A stretch of 57,107 nucleotides of DNA from Phormidium sp. SL48-SHIP. Its GTDB lineage: Bacteria > Cyanobacteriota > Cyanobacteriia > Cyanobacteriales > Geitlerinemataceae. Made by a program: the position numbers and the translations under genes. The notes beneath the pieces are model-generated. The model was not told the origin of the DNA, did not search any database, and worked only from the letters and a program-made list of their open reading frames with translations. Location: NCBI GenBank assembly GCA_004299065.1, contig SIHH01000002.1, positions 2,998-60,104 on the forward strand, read 5' to 3'. Of this stretch, positions 1 through 9,359 are shown piece after piece (within the stretch, counting starts at the first letter, position 1; each line of letters starts with the position of its first letter).

Positions 1-513
1 CGATCGCCGCACCGACTCATCGATGACAACCCCAGGAACCGGACCGATGCCTTGCGCGACATCCAAATCCCAAGTTCCACCCAAATCAGCATGACCAACC
101 ACCCGAGTCGACGCAGAAATTGTCGCCCCTGTCAAATGATGTAATCTCTCAAGAAACTCCGCCCCGGCATCCCCAGCCGCCACCTGACAGCCGTAGAGGG
201 CGATCGCCCAGTCCCCTTTCCCCTGGCCCCATCCCTGTAAAATCGAGGGAGTTTCCCTCAGTGTCTGCAAATTCAGATAACCGTTTCCCAGCCTCAGAGA
301 ACCGGGACAACCATGAGCGACGATATGTAATTCTGCTAACCCCGGCCGGGCCGCGATCGCCTCCGAGACTTGCCCCAAACCATCATCATCGCCCCGTAGA
401 ACCAGCACCTCCACCCCAGACACCGCCCCAGCCGCCAGAGATTGCACCGAGTCAACCCCAGCATCGAGAACCACGAGGCGAGAGGAAAAAACAGACGAAG
501 AGGAATAACGCAT
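1..513 (-). CDS. DUF4347 domain protein, N-terminal part (runs off left edge)
   Basis: This is an open reading frame of 171 codons read leftwards from an ATG at 513 and still open at base 1, so only the N-terminus is present. The protein matches the DUF4347 domain: an opening LVVLDAGV strand, a VLRGDDDG segment, then LHIVAHG (His67) and ALYGCQVAAGDAG (Cys109), followed by the LTGATISAST and GGTWDLDV segments. In cyanobacteria this domain usually starts very large secreted or surface proteins with cadherin, VCBS or calcium-binding repeats; the rest of this protein lies outside the window, so its architecture is unknown. There is no classical signal peptide, which is normal for the family (many use type I secretion). 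The His/Cys pair resembles clan CD peptidases, but that is inference. Confidence 0.85.
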   Translation of the reverse strand, partial: MRYSSSSVFSSRLVVLDAGVDSVQSLAAGAVSGVEVLVLRGDDDGLGQVSEAIAARPGLAELHIVAHGCPGSLRLGNGYLNLQTLRETPSILQGWGQGKGDWAIALYGCQVAAGDAGAEFLERLHHLTGATISASTRVVGHADLGGTWDLDVAQGIGPVPGVVIDESVRRS

Positions 514-1017
514 AACAGTTCTTAACCCGCAAGGAGTGAATCGACAACGGAGTCTTGAATCAAGTCAAGGAGCGATCGCATCAGCAATCAAGACCGGGCA
601 ACCTATCCCATCCTAGCCTGTCCCTTCCCCGAGCGATCGCCCCAACCGCTCAATCCCTTCGATCAATGGTTCAACCGTCGAGGGACATCAAAAGGTGTAG
701 TCCGAGTTGACTCAACCCTTAACCTAGCCTCAGTTTGGACGGATCAACTCGGGGAATTGTTCCACTCCTTTCGTTACAAATTGTGACAAACATCCGGGAG
801 CGGCCTAAACGGTTCAACACCAGAGCCTGTCATCCCCTAACCCTCCTAACCCTCCGAAGCCCCTGGGAACGCCCCGATGGGTGAGACCCCCAACAGCGGT
901 AGAATAAGAGTAGCCCTGAAAATCCAGTTTTGGGAACTAACCCATTGCCAGGAGAGAGCTACAATGGTGGAGCGGTGATGGACGCCGCCGCCGAACTATT
1001 TGCCCTGAACAAGCCTC
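514..1017. other. Intergenic region between divergent genes
   Basis: This gap of about 500 bases separates the divergently read DUF4347 gene and the phosphatase gene, so it should hold both promoters. A possible -10 box for the rightward gene (TAGAAT at 900-905) is visible but has no good -35 partner. I see no RNA gene, repeat or conserved small reading frame. Confidence 0.4.
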
Positions 1018-3258
1018 ATGGAAGAAAACTTGGCAAAGTTGTACTGCCCCAATCCCACCTGTCAGGCTGTCAATGACGAACGCCATGAGTTTTGCCAAGT
1101 TTGTCGAACCCCGCTTCCCAAACGGTACCTTTGGGCGACAGTGCTGCGCGATCCCGACGATAGCCAACTGAGTCGAGACTGGGATGATCTTGATCTCGGT
1201 GAAGTCTGGTGCGATCGCTATTGGCACAAAGGCGATCGCGTCGTCCTCGATACCCGTCCCGGTAACTTTCCCGACCTCCCCGAAGTCGTCCCACCCCAAC
1301 TCGAAGCCTATTTGCGCCTGTTTCCCTACCGCTGGCACGTCCCCCAACTCTACGGACGGGCCGGCGCCCCCTCCCAACTCAAAGGGCGTTCCATTTGGCT
1401 CCTCGACGAAGCCCCCATCCGTTGCGGCCCATCAGGAGTGTGGCTCCTGCAACCGAGCCTAAAAGAAAAATGGCCCGACGCCTCCCCCCTGCGTCAACTC
1501 AACTGGCTCTGGCAAATCGCTCGCCTCTGGCAACCCTGCTGTCAAGAAAACGTCGCCTCAAGCCTGCTCGACTACGATCGCCTACGAGTCGAAGGGAGCA
1601 TGGTTCGCCTTTCTCACCTCGCCGCAGACGTTGATCCCCAAACCCTCAAACGTCTCGGTCACCGTTGGAGTGGCCTAATTGAGCGCACCGCACCCCCAGT
1701 ACAAGCATTTCTCCAACAATTGTGCGATCGCCTCATCCAAGGAACCATCCAAAACGAGACCCAACTCATCACCGCCCTCGAACGAGCCATCCAACAGATC
1801 GGCGATCGCTACCACTACCACAATCGAGTCGCCGCCCGCACCGATCGCGGTCCCAGTCGCGCCCGTAACGAAGACGCCTGCTATCCCGTCAGCGGCCAAC
1901 GGGGAGTCGCCGAACAATACCCCCTAACCCTCGTCTGTGACGGCGTAGGCGGCCATGAAGGGGGAGATATCGCCTCCAACCTCGCCATCCACATCGTTGA
2001 ACAACACCTGCGCCCCTTTCGCGATCGCCATCACCGCCCCGACCGCGATCGCCTCCTCAACGGCATTCAAGAAGCCATCCTCAAAGCCAACGATGCCATC
2101 AGCGATCGCAACAACCAAGAACAACGCCACGGCCGACAACGCATGGGAACCACCCTCGTCATGGCCTTCGCCCAAAAACAAGACCTCTACATCTCCCACA
2201 TCGGCGACAGCCGTGCCTACCTCATCACCCGCCATAACTGCTATCCCGTCACCATCGACGATGACGTCGCCAGTCGAGAAGTCCGCCTCGGCTATGCCTT
2301 CTATCAAGAAGCCTTACAACGACCCGCCGCCGGTTCCCTCATCCAAGCCCTAGGCATGGGGTCCTCCCACAACCTCCACCCCACCACCACCCACTTTGTC
2401 ATCGACGAAGACTGCATCTGTCTCCTCTGTTCCGACGGACTCAGCGACTATGATCGCGTCGAGCGGATTTGGCAACGGGAAATTCAACCCCTCCTCAACA
2501 ACGGCGTCAACCTGCACCAAGCCGTCAGCAAACTCGTTGACATCGCCAACAATCAAAACGGTCATGACAACGTGACCATCTCCCTACTACATCTGAGCGT
2601 CGAAAAAAAGTCCCCAACCCTTCCCTCCTCCCAAGATTTGCTTAATTGTCTGCAAAAGCTACCTCGTTCCCTGCCCCCAGATCGCGATGAAACCATCGGC
2701 TTTCTTGGGGATGAAGACGAATCCGACCGTTCAGACCCGACCTCCGCCGACCTCGACACCACCGAACTACGGGTCGCCCCAACCCGTCGCTCCTACTGGC
2801 TGCCCATCACCCTGATCATTATCATCCTGGCGGGCCTGCTTGCCGGTCTCGCCTACGCCTTCAACCAGCGTAACCGTCCCGAGGAACCCGAGCCACCCGC
2901 GCGGCAACCCCTATCCCAAGACTCATCCCAAGACCTCCCCGAAGACGAAGGCATCGCCGCCCAACTGCAAGACCCCACCCCCATTGGCGTTGGTGACATC
3001 TTGCGTCTGGACAATCCCATCGACCTCTACAGTAACCCCGCCACCACAGCCCCACCCCGTAGCTTCCCCACCGAAAATCAGGTCTTTATCGTCGAAACCA
3101 TACGTCGTGCTGATGCCGACTCCCCTCAATGGGTGCGACTGACTCCTTGTACCCTGTTACCATTTCCCGTCGGGGGCTGGGTAACGCTTGAGGATCTCAA
3201 CGCCGCAGAATTTTCCCCGGTCGAAGAACCCCCCCCTAACTGCGATCGCCCCGAGTAA
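1018..3258 (+). CDS. PP2C-type Ser/Thr protein phosphatase with zinc ribbon and membrane anchor
   Basis: 746 residues. An N-terminal zinc ribbon (Cys10, Cys15, Cys26, Cys29) is followed by a region of about 240 residues with no clear family. A PP2C phosphatase domain then spans roughly 270-530, with the metal-binding set intact: RNED (Asp286), DGVGG (Asp308), GDSRAY (Asp397), SDGLSD (Asp473) and GHDN (Asp517). One membrane helix lies near 592-615, followed by a Pro/Glu-rich linker and an SH3-like tail. The phosphatase should therefore be cytoplasmic, with the tail in the periplasm or lumen. PP2C enzymes reverse Ser/Thr kinase signalling; the substrate is unknown. In-frame stops at 976 and 1006 exclude longer forms, so ATG 1018 is the start although no clear Shine-Dalgarno precedes it. 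The 3' end overlaps convergent coaX by 23 bases. Confidence 0.9.
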   Translation: MEENLAKLYCPNPTCQAVNDERHEFCQVCRTPLPKRYLWATVLRDPDDSQLSRDWDDLDLGEVWCDRYWHKGDRVVLDTRPGNFPDLPEVVPPQLEAYLRLFPYRWHVPQLYGRAGAPSQLKGRSIWLLDEAPIRCGPSGVWLLQPSLKEKWPDASPLRQLNWLWQIARLWQPCCQENVASSLLDYDRLRVEGSMVRLSHLAADVDPQTLKRLGHRWSGLIERTAPPVQAFLQQLCDRLIQGTIQNETQLITALERAIQQIGDRYHYHNRVAARTDRGPSRARNEDACYPVSGQRGVAEQYPLTLVCDGVGGHEGGDIASNLAIHIVEQHLRPFRDRHHRPDRDRLLNGIQEAILKANDAISDRNNQEQRHGRQRMGTTLVMAFAQKQDLYISHIGDSRAYLITRHNCYPVTIDDDVASREVRLGYAFYQEALQRPAAGSLIQALGMGSSHNLHPTTTHFVIDEDCICLLCSDGLSDYDRVERIWQREIQPLLNNGVNLHQAVSKLVDIANNQNGHDNVTISLLHLSVEKKSPTLPSSQDLLNCLQKLPRSLPPDRDETIGFLGDEDESDRSDPTSADLDTTELRVAPTRRSYWLPITLIIIILAGLLAGLAYAFNQRNRPEEPEPPARQPLSQDSSQDLPEDEGIAAQLQDPTPIGVGDILRLDNPIDLYSNPATTAPPRSFPTENQVFIVETIRRADADSPQWVRLTPCTLLPFPVGGWVTLEDLNAAEFSPVEEPPPNCDRPE

Positions 3259-4039
3259 CCTCCAACTGGCTCACCATCGCCGCCATCCCCCAAAACAGCG
3301 CTTCCTCATCCAACACCACCTTAGGGGCTATCTGAGGGGCGATCGCCTGCAACCCCGCCGCCAGCGTCGCGCCATCTCCTCCCGTCAACACGATCGCACT
3401 CTCGGGAAACCGTTGTTGCCACTGTTCAATAAACTGCTCAACCCCAGCCAACAGCGTATAGAGAATACCACTGCGAATCGCCTCACCCGTCTCTAACGCC
3501 CAACGAGGGGGCAGTTCTCCCCCCGTCATATCAATCTCATCGCTTAAAGCGGTTCCCTGCACCAAAGCTCGGGATTGTAAGCCTAACCCCGGCAAAATTG
3601 CCCCTCCGACTAGGGATTTCTCTCCATCAATGCCGGTCAACGTCAAAGCCGTTCCCCCATCAATCAACAACAGCGGAACCCCCCAGCGTTGCCCCGCTCC
3701 CAACGCCGCCAACCCCCGATCCAGCCCGAAGCCCCGATAAACTCCCCCCAGAGGCAACGACACCGTCCCCAAATTGTAAATTGGGGTCTTGGGGGGTAAA
3801 TACGCTTGTAGCCGTTGCCACTGTTCGGGAACTACGCTGGCCACAACCCGGGGAACCTCCGGACTTAAGCCAGACCACCAGGGCAGTTTTGCCAACGAGA
3901 CCGGCGTTTCCGAAGCCTGTAAATGACGACTATGACCCCTAGCCGCGATCGCCCCCGACTCAAACTGTGCCCAATGAGTACGAGAGTTTCCCTGGGCTAT
4001 TGCCAACCAAGACTGGGACTCAAAACCTAACTGTGCCAT
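3236..4039 (-). CDS. coaX: Type III pantothenate kinase
   Basis: 267 residues. It phosphorylates pantothenate, the first step of coenzyme A synthesis, in the cytoplasm. The acetate/sugar-kinase fold signatures are visible: an N-terminal IAQGNSRTHW phosphate loop, the GFGLDRGLAALGA segment (the GxDR motif of type III enzymes), and IDGGTALTLTGID followed by GGAILPGL. The first loop lacks the Asp found in most bacterial CoaX proteins; as I recall, other cyanobacterial members also have GNSR without it, so I do not treat this as damage. The gene converges on the phosphatase gene and the two coding ends overlap by 23 bases. Confidence 0.9.
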   Translation of the reverse strand: MAQLGFESQSWLAIAQGNSRTHWAQFESGAIAARGHSRHLQASETPVSLAKLPWWSGLSPEVPRVVASVVPEQWQRLQAYLPPKTPIYNLGTVSLPLGGVYRGFGLDRGLAALGAGQRWGVPLLLIDGGTALTLTGIDGEKSLVGGAILPGLGLQSRALVQGTALSDEIDMTGGELPPRWALETGEAIRSGILYTLLAGVEQFIEQWQQRFPESAIVLTGGDGATLAAGLQAIAPQIAPKVVLDEEALFWGMAAMVSQLEVTRGDRS

Positions 4040-4348
4040 AGTCCTTGCTCGATCTCACCATTACCAATTCTCCAGCCTCATTCTCCCCCAAAATCTTGTC
4101 CGGTTTTCGCCCAATTCCGCTCCAGCAAAGGTTGACCGATCCCGATTCCCAAACCCGTCTAACCCCTGACACCTGTTGCAAGTTAACAATTTTTTAACGA
4201 CAATAAGGATCAAGTGTCCCAGCGCTCGACCCTTAGCTTTTTTCTCAGCCATCATCACCTCAGGATGCAAGCCTAAAAAACCGTTATTCCTCTAACGAGG
4301 CCTTGACCAGAACGGAGTCTCGATTTTCCTACCCCTACGTAAATTTAT
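4040..4348. other. Intergenic region upstream of the GAF kinase
   Basis: About 310 bases between divergent coaX and the histidine kinase gene. Apart from the possible promoter at 4176-4204 I see no RNA gene or repeat. A 69-codon minus-strand frame in it has no recognisable features. Confidence 0.4.
4176..4204 (+). promoter_or_regulatory. Possible sigma-70-type promoter for the GAF kinase
   Basis: TTGCAA (4176-4181) and GACAAT (4199-4204) are separated by 17 bases and lie about 145 bases before the kinase start. The AT-rich spacer with TTTTTTAAC fits a promoter. This is based on sequence match only. Confidence 0.3.
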
Positions 4349-6976
4349 ATGTCTTTCTCCCTTCCCTCCACCAACCCACGCCGAGATAAAGGATCTCATT
4401 CTGGCGATCACTCCTCCGCGCAGCCGAGTTCCGAGAAAGAGTTAGAACGCAACCCAGGGAATCTCAACCCCAGTCAAGATGCTGCCACCCTTGATCTGCA
4501 ACGTCAAGTCAAACTGGCGAACCTGATCAACGAAATCAATACCCAACTCAGTAGCACCCTCGAACTCGACGACATTCTCAACACCGCCTGTCAGCTTCTG
4601 TGTCAAACCCTCAACTGTAGTCGCGCCAGTGTCTTGGTTCGCGAAGAGGGCGATCGCGAAACCCTGGTTACCCGAGGAGAATATATCGATGGTGATTATC
4701 CCAGCCAACTCGGACTCAAGATTGACGCCAAAGATAACACCCATATTCAGGTTTTAATGTCCGATGATAGCCCCGTCAGCGAACGGGATATGGCTCAGTT
4801 TCCAGGCTTAGGCCGCGCCACTCGCAAAGCCCTTAAGCGGCTGCAAGTCAAGTCAATGCTGGGGATGGCTACCCGCTATCAAGGGGAGGTTAACGGCATC
4901 ATTGGCTTGCATCAATGCGATCGCCACCGAGACTGGCAACCCTGGGAAGAACAACTCCTCGAAGGGGTGGCCCGTCAGCTTGGAATTGCCATCGATCGCG
5001 CTCGCTTATATCAAACCAGCCAGGAAGCGGCCGCCCAAGAAGCCTTTCTACGTCTCGTCACCAATAAAATTCGCAACACCTTAGACGTTAAGACCATTTT
5101 AAAAACAGCCGTTGAAGGAGCGCGACGACTTCTTAAAGCCGACCGAGTGGTCATCTATCAGTTTCAGGATGACTGGAAAGGACAGGTGGTCGTTGAAGAT
5201 ATTACAGACTCCTGGGCGTCGGTTTTAGGAAACATGGGCGCTGATGATTGTTTTTCCGGGGAATATGCTCATTTATACCGGGAGGGGCGAGTTCGCGCCA
5301 TTGATAATATTGAGACAGACTTAGATTTAGATGCCTGTCATGCGGATTTTTTGAGAACCTTAGATGTTAAAGCAAATCTCATTGTACCCATTCTAATTGG
5401 ACAAAATCAAGAGGGCGATTTACCCCAACTTTGGGGTCTCTTGATTGTGCATCAATGTCGCAGTCCACGTCATTGGCGAGTGCGTGAAAGTCATCTCATG
5501 TTGCAATTAGCCGATCAGTTGGCGATCGCCATCCAACAAGCCGAACTCTTTGCCAAATCTCAAGCCCAAGTTGAACGAGAATCTCTGTTACGACTGATGA
5601 CCGAGCGGGTTCGAGGAACCCTAGATTTACACGAGATTTTACAAACCGCTGTCACCGGGATTCGCAGTCTTTTAAATACCGATCGCGTCGTGGTCTATCA
5701 ATTTATCCATGCCGCGATAGGAGGATGGGATGGGGATGTCGTGGTTGAGGATGTTGGCAACCCAAAATGGTCAATTATTCACCAGAAAACCTGTGATGAT
5801 TGCTTTGGCGGTGAACATAGTCAACTTTATTTAGAAGGACGAGTTCGGGCGATTGATAATGTCTCGATTGATCCTCAATTAGATGACTGTCATCGGCGTT
5901 TTTTGGACAGTATTTCCGTTAAGGCGAATCTGATTGTTCCAATCGTGACCAATCCCACAAAATCAAACGATGCTAAACCTTATCTCTGGGGGTTATTACT
6001 CGCTCAAGCCTGTGAACAGCCCCGTCAATGGCACAAAAGAGAAATTAGTCTTTTAGGTCAATTAGCCGAACAAATTGCGATTGGCATTCAACAAGCGGAG
6101 TTATACAATCAAACTAAAACTCAAGCCCAAGAACTTCAAGCCACCTTAAACCGTCTTCAATCAACTCAGTTACAGTTAATTCAAACCGAGAAGTTATCAG
6201 GATTAGGGAAAATGGCCGCCGGTGTCGCCCATGAAATTAACAATGCCAATAATTTCATTTTTGCCAACTTGCATTATGTCCAAGAATATGGGCAAGACTT
6301 ACTAAAAGGACTGGCTCAGTTGGACACCGAAGCCGCGATTGATTTGAAAGAAGATCTGGATTTTGACTATATTCAGGATGATTTTCCCAAGATGCTAAAA
6401 TCGATGCGGGAAGGGAGCCAACGGATTCATAATGTGGTGCGATCGCTGCAAACCTTTTCTCATTTGAATGAAGCAGAAATCAAACCCGTCAACTTACATG
6501 AATGTCTCGAAAGTAGCTTAGCCATGTTGCGGCTACGCTTTGATGCTAACCTACAAATCCATAAAGACTATAGTGAGGAAATGCCTTTAGTTGCCTGTTA
6601 TCCAGGACAAGTGAATCAAGTCTTTTTTAACCTCATTGAAAATGCCCTAGATGCCTTAGAAACAGATAAAAAAAGTGGCCAAAAAAGTGGCAAACAAAGC
6701 AGCGAACTCCGCTTGCGGACAGAGGTATTATCCGACGATTGGGTTCGCATTTGTATCGCCGATAATGGGCCGGGCATTCCCCCAGAGATTCGCGATCGCA
6801 TCTTCGACCCCTTCTTCACCACCAAAGCCGTGGGATCTGGCACCGGTTTAGGCCTATCAACCTGTTATCAAGCCATTGTCCAGGGACATCGCGGTAAACT
6901 GTATCTCAACGAGAACGATCAACCGGGAACAGAAATTTGTATTGAGTTACCGGTTCATCGAGATGATTGCCGTTAA
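4349..6976 (+). CDS. Three-GAF hybrid-type sensor histidine kinase, candidate DXCF cyanobacteriochrome
   Basis: 875 residues, soluble. Three GAF domains lie at about 55-215, 225-395 and 405-585, then a short coiled coil, a HisKA domain with GVAHEINN (His628) and a HATPase domain with [24 protein letters not shown] and GTGLGLS. GAF2 has DDCF (Cys301) and ACH (Cys330); GAF3 has DDCF (Cys485) and DCH (Cys514). In cyanobacteriochromes the CH cysteine binds the bilin and a DXCF cysteine about 28 residues earlier makes the second, reversible thioether. Both domains also have the KANLIVPI and LWGLL segments typical of bilin GAFs. GAF1 lacks the CH motif. No receiver domain is fused and no response regulator is adjacent. 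The kinase role is firm; bilin binding is inference from the motifs. Confidence 0.85.
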   Translation: MSFSLPSTNPRRDKGSHSGDHSSAQPSSEKELERNPGNLNPSQDAATLDLQRQVKLANLINEINTQLSSTLELDDILNTACQLLCQTLNCSRASVLVREEGDRETLVTRGEYIDGDYPSQLGLKIDAKDNTHIQVLMSDDSPVSERDMAQFPGLGRATRKALKRLQVKSMLGMATRYQGEVNGIIGLHQCDRHRDWQPWEEQLLEGVARQLGIAIDRARLYQTSQEAAAQEAFLRLVTNKIRNTLDVKTILKTAVEGARRLLKADRVVIYQFQDDWKGQVVVEDITDSWASVLGNMGADDCFSGEYAHLYREGRVRAIDNIETDLDLDACHADFLRTLDVKANLIVPILIGQNQEGDLPQLWGLLIVHQCRSPRHWRVRESHLMLQLADQLAIAIQQAELFAKSQAQVERESLLRLMTERVRGTLDLHEILQTAVTGIRSLLNTDRVVVYQFIHAAIGGWDGDVVVEDVGNPKWSIIHQKTCDDCFGGEHSQLYLEGRVRAIDNVSIDPQLDDCHRRFLDSISVKANLIVPIVTNPTKSNDAKPYLWGLLLAQACEQPRQWHKREISLLGQLAEQIAIGIQQAELYNQTKTQAQELQATLNRLQSTQLQLIQTEKLSGLGKMAAGVAHEINNANNFIFANLHYVQEYGQDLLKGLAQLDTEAAIDLKEDLDFDYIQDDFPKMLKSMREGSQRIHNVVRSLQTFSHLNEAEIKPVNLHECLESSLAMLRLRFDANLQIHKDYSEEMPLVACYPGQVNQVFFNLIENALDALETDKKSGQKSGKQSSELRLRTEVLSDDWVRICIADNGPGIPPEIRDRIFDPFFTTKAVGSGTGLGLSTCYQAIVQGHRGKLYLNENDQPGTEICIELPVHRDDCR

Positions 6977-7006
6977 CTGTTCATCTTGTTCATCTTGGGG
7001 GTATCC

Positions 7007-7873
7007 ATGAATTTAATTCGAGATCGTTGGCCTGAGTCTTCTCAGCCTTGGGGGAACCGTTGGCGGGAGATGTCTCGCCCCATCTTGGCGCTGATGTTGG
7101 CCCTAATGCTGCTGCTTTGGGGAATGCCCGTTGCAGTGGCAGACCCGTCCATCAGTGCCGCTGATTTGCAAGAACTCGAAGACGTGAGCGATCGCGCCCG
7201 AGAAGCCGCACAACGAGGCAACTTTGCAGCCGCCGAAGCCCTCCTCTCAGCCCTAATTGAGCAAGTTCCCCAAAATCCGGCCCTTTGGAGTAATCGTGGC
7301 AATGTCCGAGTCAGTCAAAACAAGCTCAATGCTGCCCTTGACGACTACAATCACGCCATCGAACTGGCCCCCGAGTTCCCCGATACCTATCTCAATCGAG
7401 GCACCGCCTACGAAGCCCTAGGGCGCTGGGATGAAGCGATCGCCGACTATAACCGCGTCCTAGCCCAATCCGCAAACGACGTAGCCGCCTACAACAATCG
7501 CGGTAACGCCAAAGCCGGACAGGGAGACTGGCCCGGGGCCATCGCCGACTACCGCCAGGCCATCGAACAAGCCCCCGACTTCGCCCTAGCCCGGGCAAAT
7601 TATGCCCTAGCCTTGTACCAAGTGCAACAGTCGGGCGAAGCCCTCCAGGAAATGCGCAATCTAGTCCGCCGTTACCCTCAATTTGCCGATATGCGGGCCG
7701 CCCTAACCGCCGTCTTGTGGGATATGGGGAAACAAGGGGAAGCCGAGAGTAACTGGGTGGCCGCTGCGGGATTAGATGGCCGATATCGTAATCTCGACTG
7801 GGTGAGTGATGTACGCCGCTGGCCACCTCGCATGGTGCAAGCCCTAGAGAAGTTTTTAACTCTCAATCCCTAG
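7007..7873 (+). CDS. Exported tetratricopeptide-repeat protein
   Basis: 288 residues from ATG 7007, preferred over an upstream in-frame TTG at 6986 because a GGGGG tract lies 5-6 bases before it. The N-terminus has an Arg-containing stretch, a long Leu/Met-rich helix and a PVAVADP-type cleavage site, so it is probably a secreted or lumenal signal-peptide protein. At least four TPR units follow (NPALWSNRGNVR, FPDTYLNRGTAYEALGRWDEAI, VAAYNNRGNAK, FALARANYALALYQ), a scaffold for protein-protein contacts. The C-terminal part carries aromatic-rich segments but no enzyme motif. It starts about 30 bases after the kinase stop, so the two may be cotranscribed. Similar lumenal TPR proteins help photosystem assembly in cyanobacteria, but I cannot assign a specific role. 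Confidence 0.8.
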   Translation: MNLIRDRWPESSQPWGNRWREMSRPILALMLALMLLLWGMPVAVADPSISAADLQELEDVSDRAREAAQRGNFAAAEALLSALIEQVPQNPALWSNRGNVRVSQNKLNAALDDYNHAIELAPEFPDTYLNRGTAYEALGRWDEAIADYNRVLAQSANDVAAYNNRGNAKAGQGDWPGAIADYRQAIEQAPDFALARANYALALYQVQQSGEALQEMRNLVRRYPQFADMRAALTAVLWDMGKQGEAESNWVAAAGLDGRYRNLDWVSDVRRWPPRMVQALEKFLTLNP

Positions 7874-7905
7874 ACTCTCAGGCAGTGGATTAACATGAGG
7901 CTAAC

Positions 7906-8262
7906 CTAACCCACGAGGGGGTTATCCCGTTCCCGCCAATCCCCGTCATCATCCTCAAGGCGATCGCGCTCATCCTCGCGTTCAGGCCGCAGATCTCGCA
8001 GTTCCCGTTCCTCCCGTTTCTCCTGAGCCCGCTGGGCTGACTCAAAGGCGCGATCGAGGTCAGTGCTACAATCAGTCCAATAGCCACCCGACTTGCGACG
8101 GCGCAAGATATCTCGAACCGCACCGATGAGATCAGCAAAGGTATAGCCTTCGTTTTCAATCGCTTCGATGAGGGTTTCGAGTTCTTCAGATAGAGCTTGA
8201 CGTTTTCGTTTAGAAAGATTGCGAACTAAACCAACATAGAGGGAGTCGTAATCATTCATCAT
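7906..8262 (-). CDS. Small highly charged hypothetical protein
   Basis: 118 residues, not recognised. The first 70 residues look like a short helical domain (YVGLVRNLSKRKRQALSEEL, then a YTFADLIGAVRDILRRR helix). The last 45 are almost entirely Glu, Arg and Asp and probably disordered or coiled. There is no membrane segment or signal. It starts with two Met codons. It lies between the TPR gene (convergent) and the SPFH gene (divergent), so it has its own promoter. The coherent heptad-like charge pattern and the lack of any competing frame argue that it is real. Confidence 0.55.
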   Translation of the reverse strand: MMNDYDSLYVGLVRNLSKRKRQALSEELETLIEAIENEGYTFADLIGAVRDILRRRKSGGYWTDCSTDLDRAFESAQRAQEKREERELRDLRPEREDERDRLEDDDGDWRERDNPLVG

Positions 8263-8407
8263 CGGCTGTCATCCAGTGGGATTCAAAAGTGTCACAATGA
8301 GTCTGGGAGTGTTTAAGAGACTCCCCATCGATGATATCCCACTCTCCGCCGTCTCCGTCACCCCATATTCTCTCAATCGATTCTTGATCGACTGGGCTTG
8401 ATTGTCT

Positions 8408-9214
8408 ATGAACTCTATTTTTGCTGTTATCGTCCTCTCCGCCATCGGTTATGTGGCGGTGGGTATCCGAATTATCAATCAAGGAAATCTCGCCCTGGTC
8501 GAGCGTTTGGGGAAATACAATCGCACCCTGGCCGCCGGGTTAAGCTTTGTTGCGCCGGTGGTTGAGAGTATTGTTTGGGAAGATACCACCCGAGAACAGT
8601 TCTGTCGCGTTGATCCTCAGTTAGTTATCACCAAAGATAATGTCTCCTTGGAGGTGTCAGCCGTGATCTACTGGCGCATTTTCAATTTGGAGATGGCCTA
8701 TTATGAAATTGAAGACGTAGCCGCCGCCTTACAAAGCCGCGTCACGACCATTATCGGTGCAGAAATTGGACAACGGGAATTAGATCGAACCGTTACAGCG
8801 CGAGCGGAAATTAACCAAGTTTTATTAGAACAGATCGAAGACGAAACCCAGGAATGGGGCATTAAGGTGTTGCGGGTTGATATTCAAAAAATCAATCCTT
8901 CTGCGACGGTCTTGGAATCAATGGAAATGGAACAAGCGGCAGAAATTAAAAAACGTGCCTCAATTTTAGAAGCGGAGGGAACAGCGGAATATATGAAAAA
9001 TATCGCCCGCGCTTTAGAATCGCGTGAAAATGCCCGAGAAATTTTGCACTTTTTCATAACGCAACGCTACGTAGATTCAAGCTTTAAGTTGAGTCAAAGT
9101 GACAACTCGAAAGTTGTTTTTATGGACCCGAAAGCGCTCTCTGAAGCCCTTGGCCCCATTTTGGGCGATGATTTACCCCCTTCAGGACCGACAAATGGTT
9201 CCCGAGAACCTTGA
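8408..9214 (+). CDS. SPFH/stomatin-prohibitin family membrane protein
   Basis: 268 residues from ATG 8408; an in-frame TTG two codons upstream (8402) is the alternative. One N-terminal membrane helix (residues about 4-22) is followed by the SPFH domain, with the characteristic NLALVERLGKYNR, GLSFVAPVVE, RVDPQLVITKDNVSLEV and VIYWRI segments. An Ala/Glu-rich coiled coil (AAEIKKRASILEAEGTAEY) drives oligomerisation in this family. Stomatin-like proteins form rings at the membrane, organise microdomains and often regulate proteases or channels. No NfeD partner or protease gene is adjacent, so the partner is unknown. The gene stands alone and converges on the PmbA-type gene. Confidence 0.88.
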   Translation: MNSIFAVIVLSAIGYVAVGIRIINQGNLALVERLGKYNRTLAAGLSFVAPVVESIVWEDTTREQFCRVDPQLVITKDNVSLEVSAVIYWRIFNLEMAYYEIEDVAAALQSRVTTIIGAEIGQRELDRTVTARAEINQVLLEQIEDETQEWGIKVLRVDIQKINPSATVLESMEMEQAAEIKKRASILEAEGTAEYMKNIARALESRENAREILHFFITQRYVDSSFKLSQSDNSKVVFMDPKALSEALGPILGDDLPPSGPTNGSREP

Positions 9215-9280
9215 TGGGAGAGGGGTTCAGGATAACCAGGAATTAATTGTTTATTGTGGGTCTTCTGAATCTAGCGTAGC

Positions 9281-9308
9281 GTAGGGGCGAAAGATTTTTC
9301 GTCCCTAC
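9281..9308. terminator. Bidirectional stem-loop between convergent genes
   Basis: GTAGGGGCGAA (9281-9291) pairs with TTCGTCCCTAC (9298-9308) with one G-U pair and a 6-base loop. It sits between the convergent SPFH and TldE/PmbA genes, so it could end transcripts from both sides. Near-identical GTAGGG...CCCTAC palindromes are common repeats in cyanobacterial genomes. Confidence 0.55.
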
Positions 9309-9359
9309 AGCAACGGATGTAATCAAATTCTCCTTATCACCCTAAACCCAGAAGACCCT

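Noticed and set aside
4061-4270. 69-codon minus-strand frame upstream of the GAF kinase
   Set aside because: Low-complexity composition, no family resemblance, and it covers a probable promoter.
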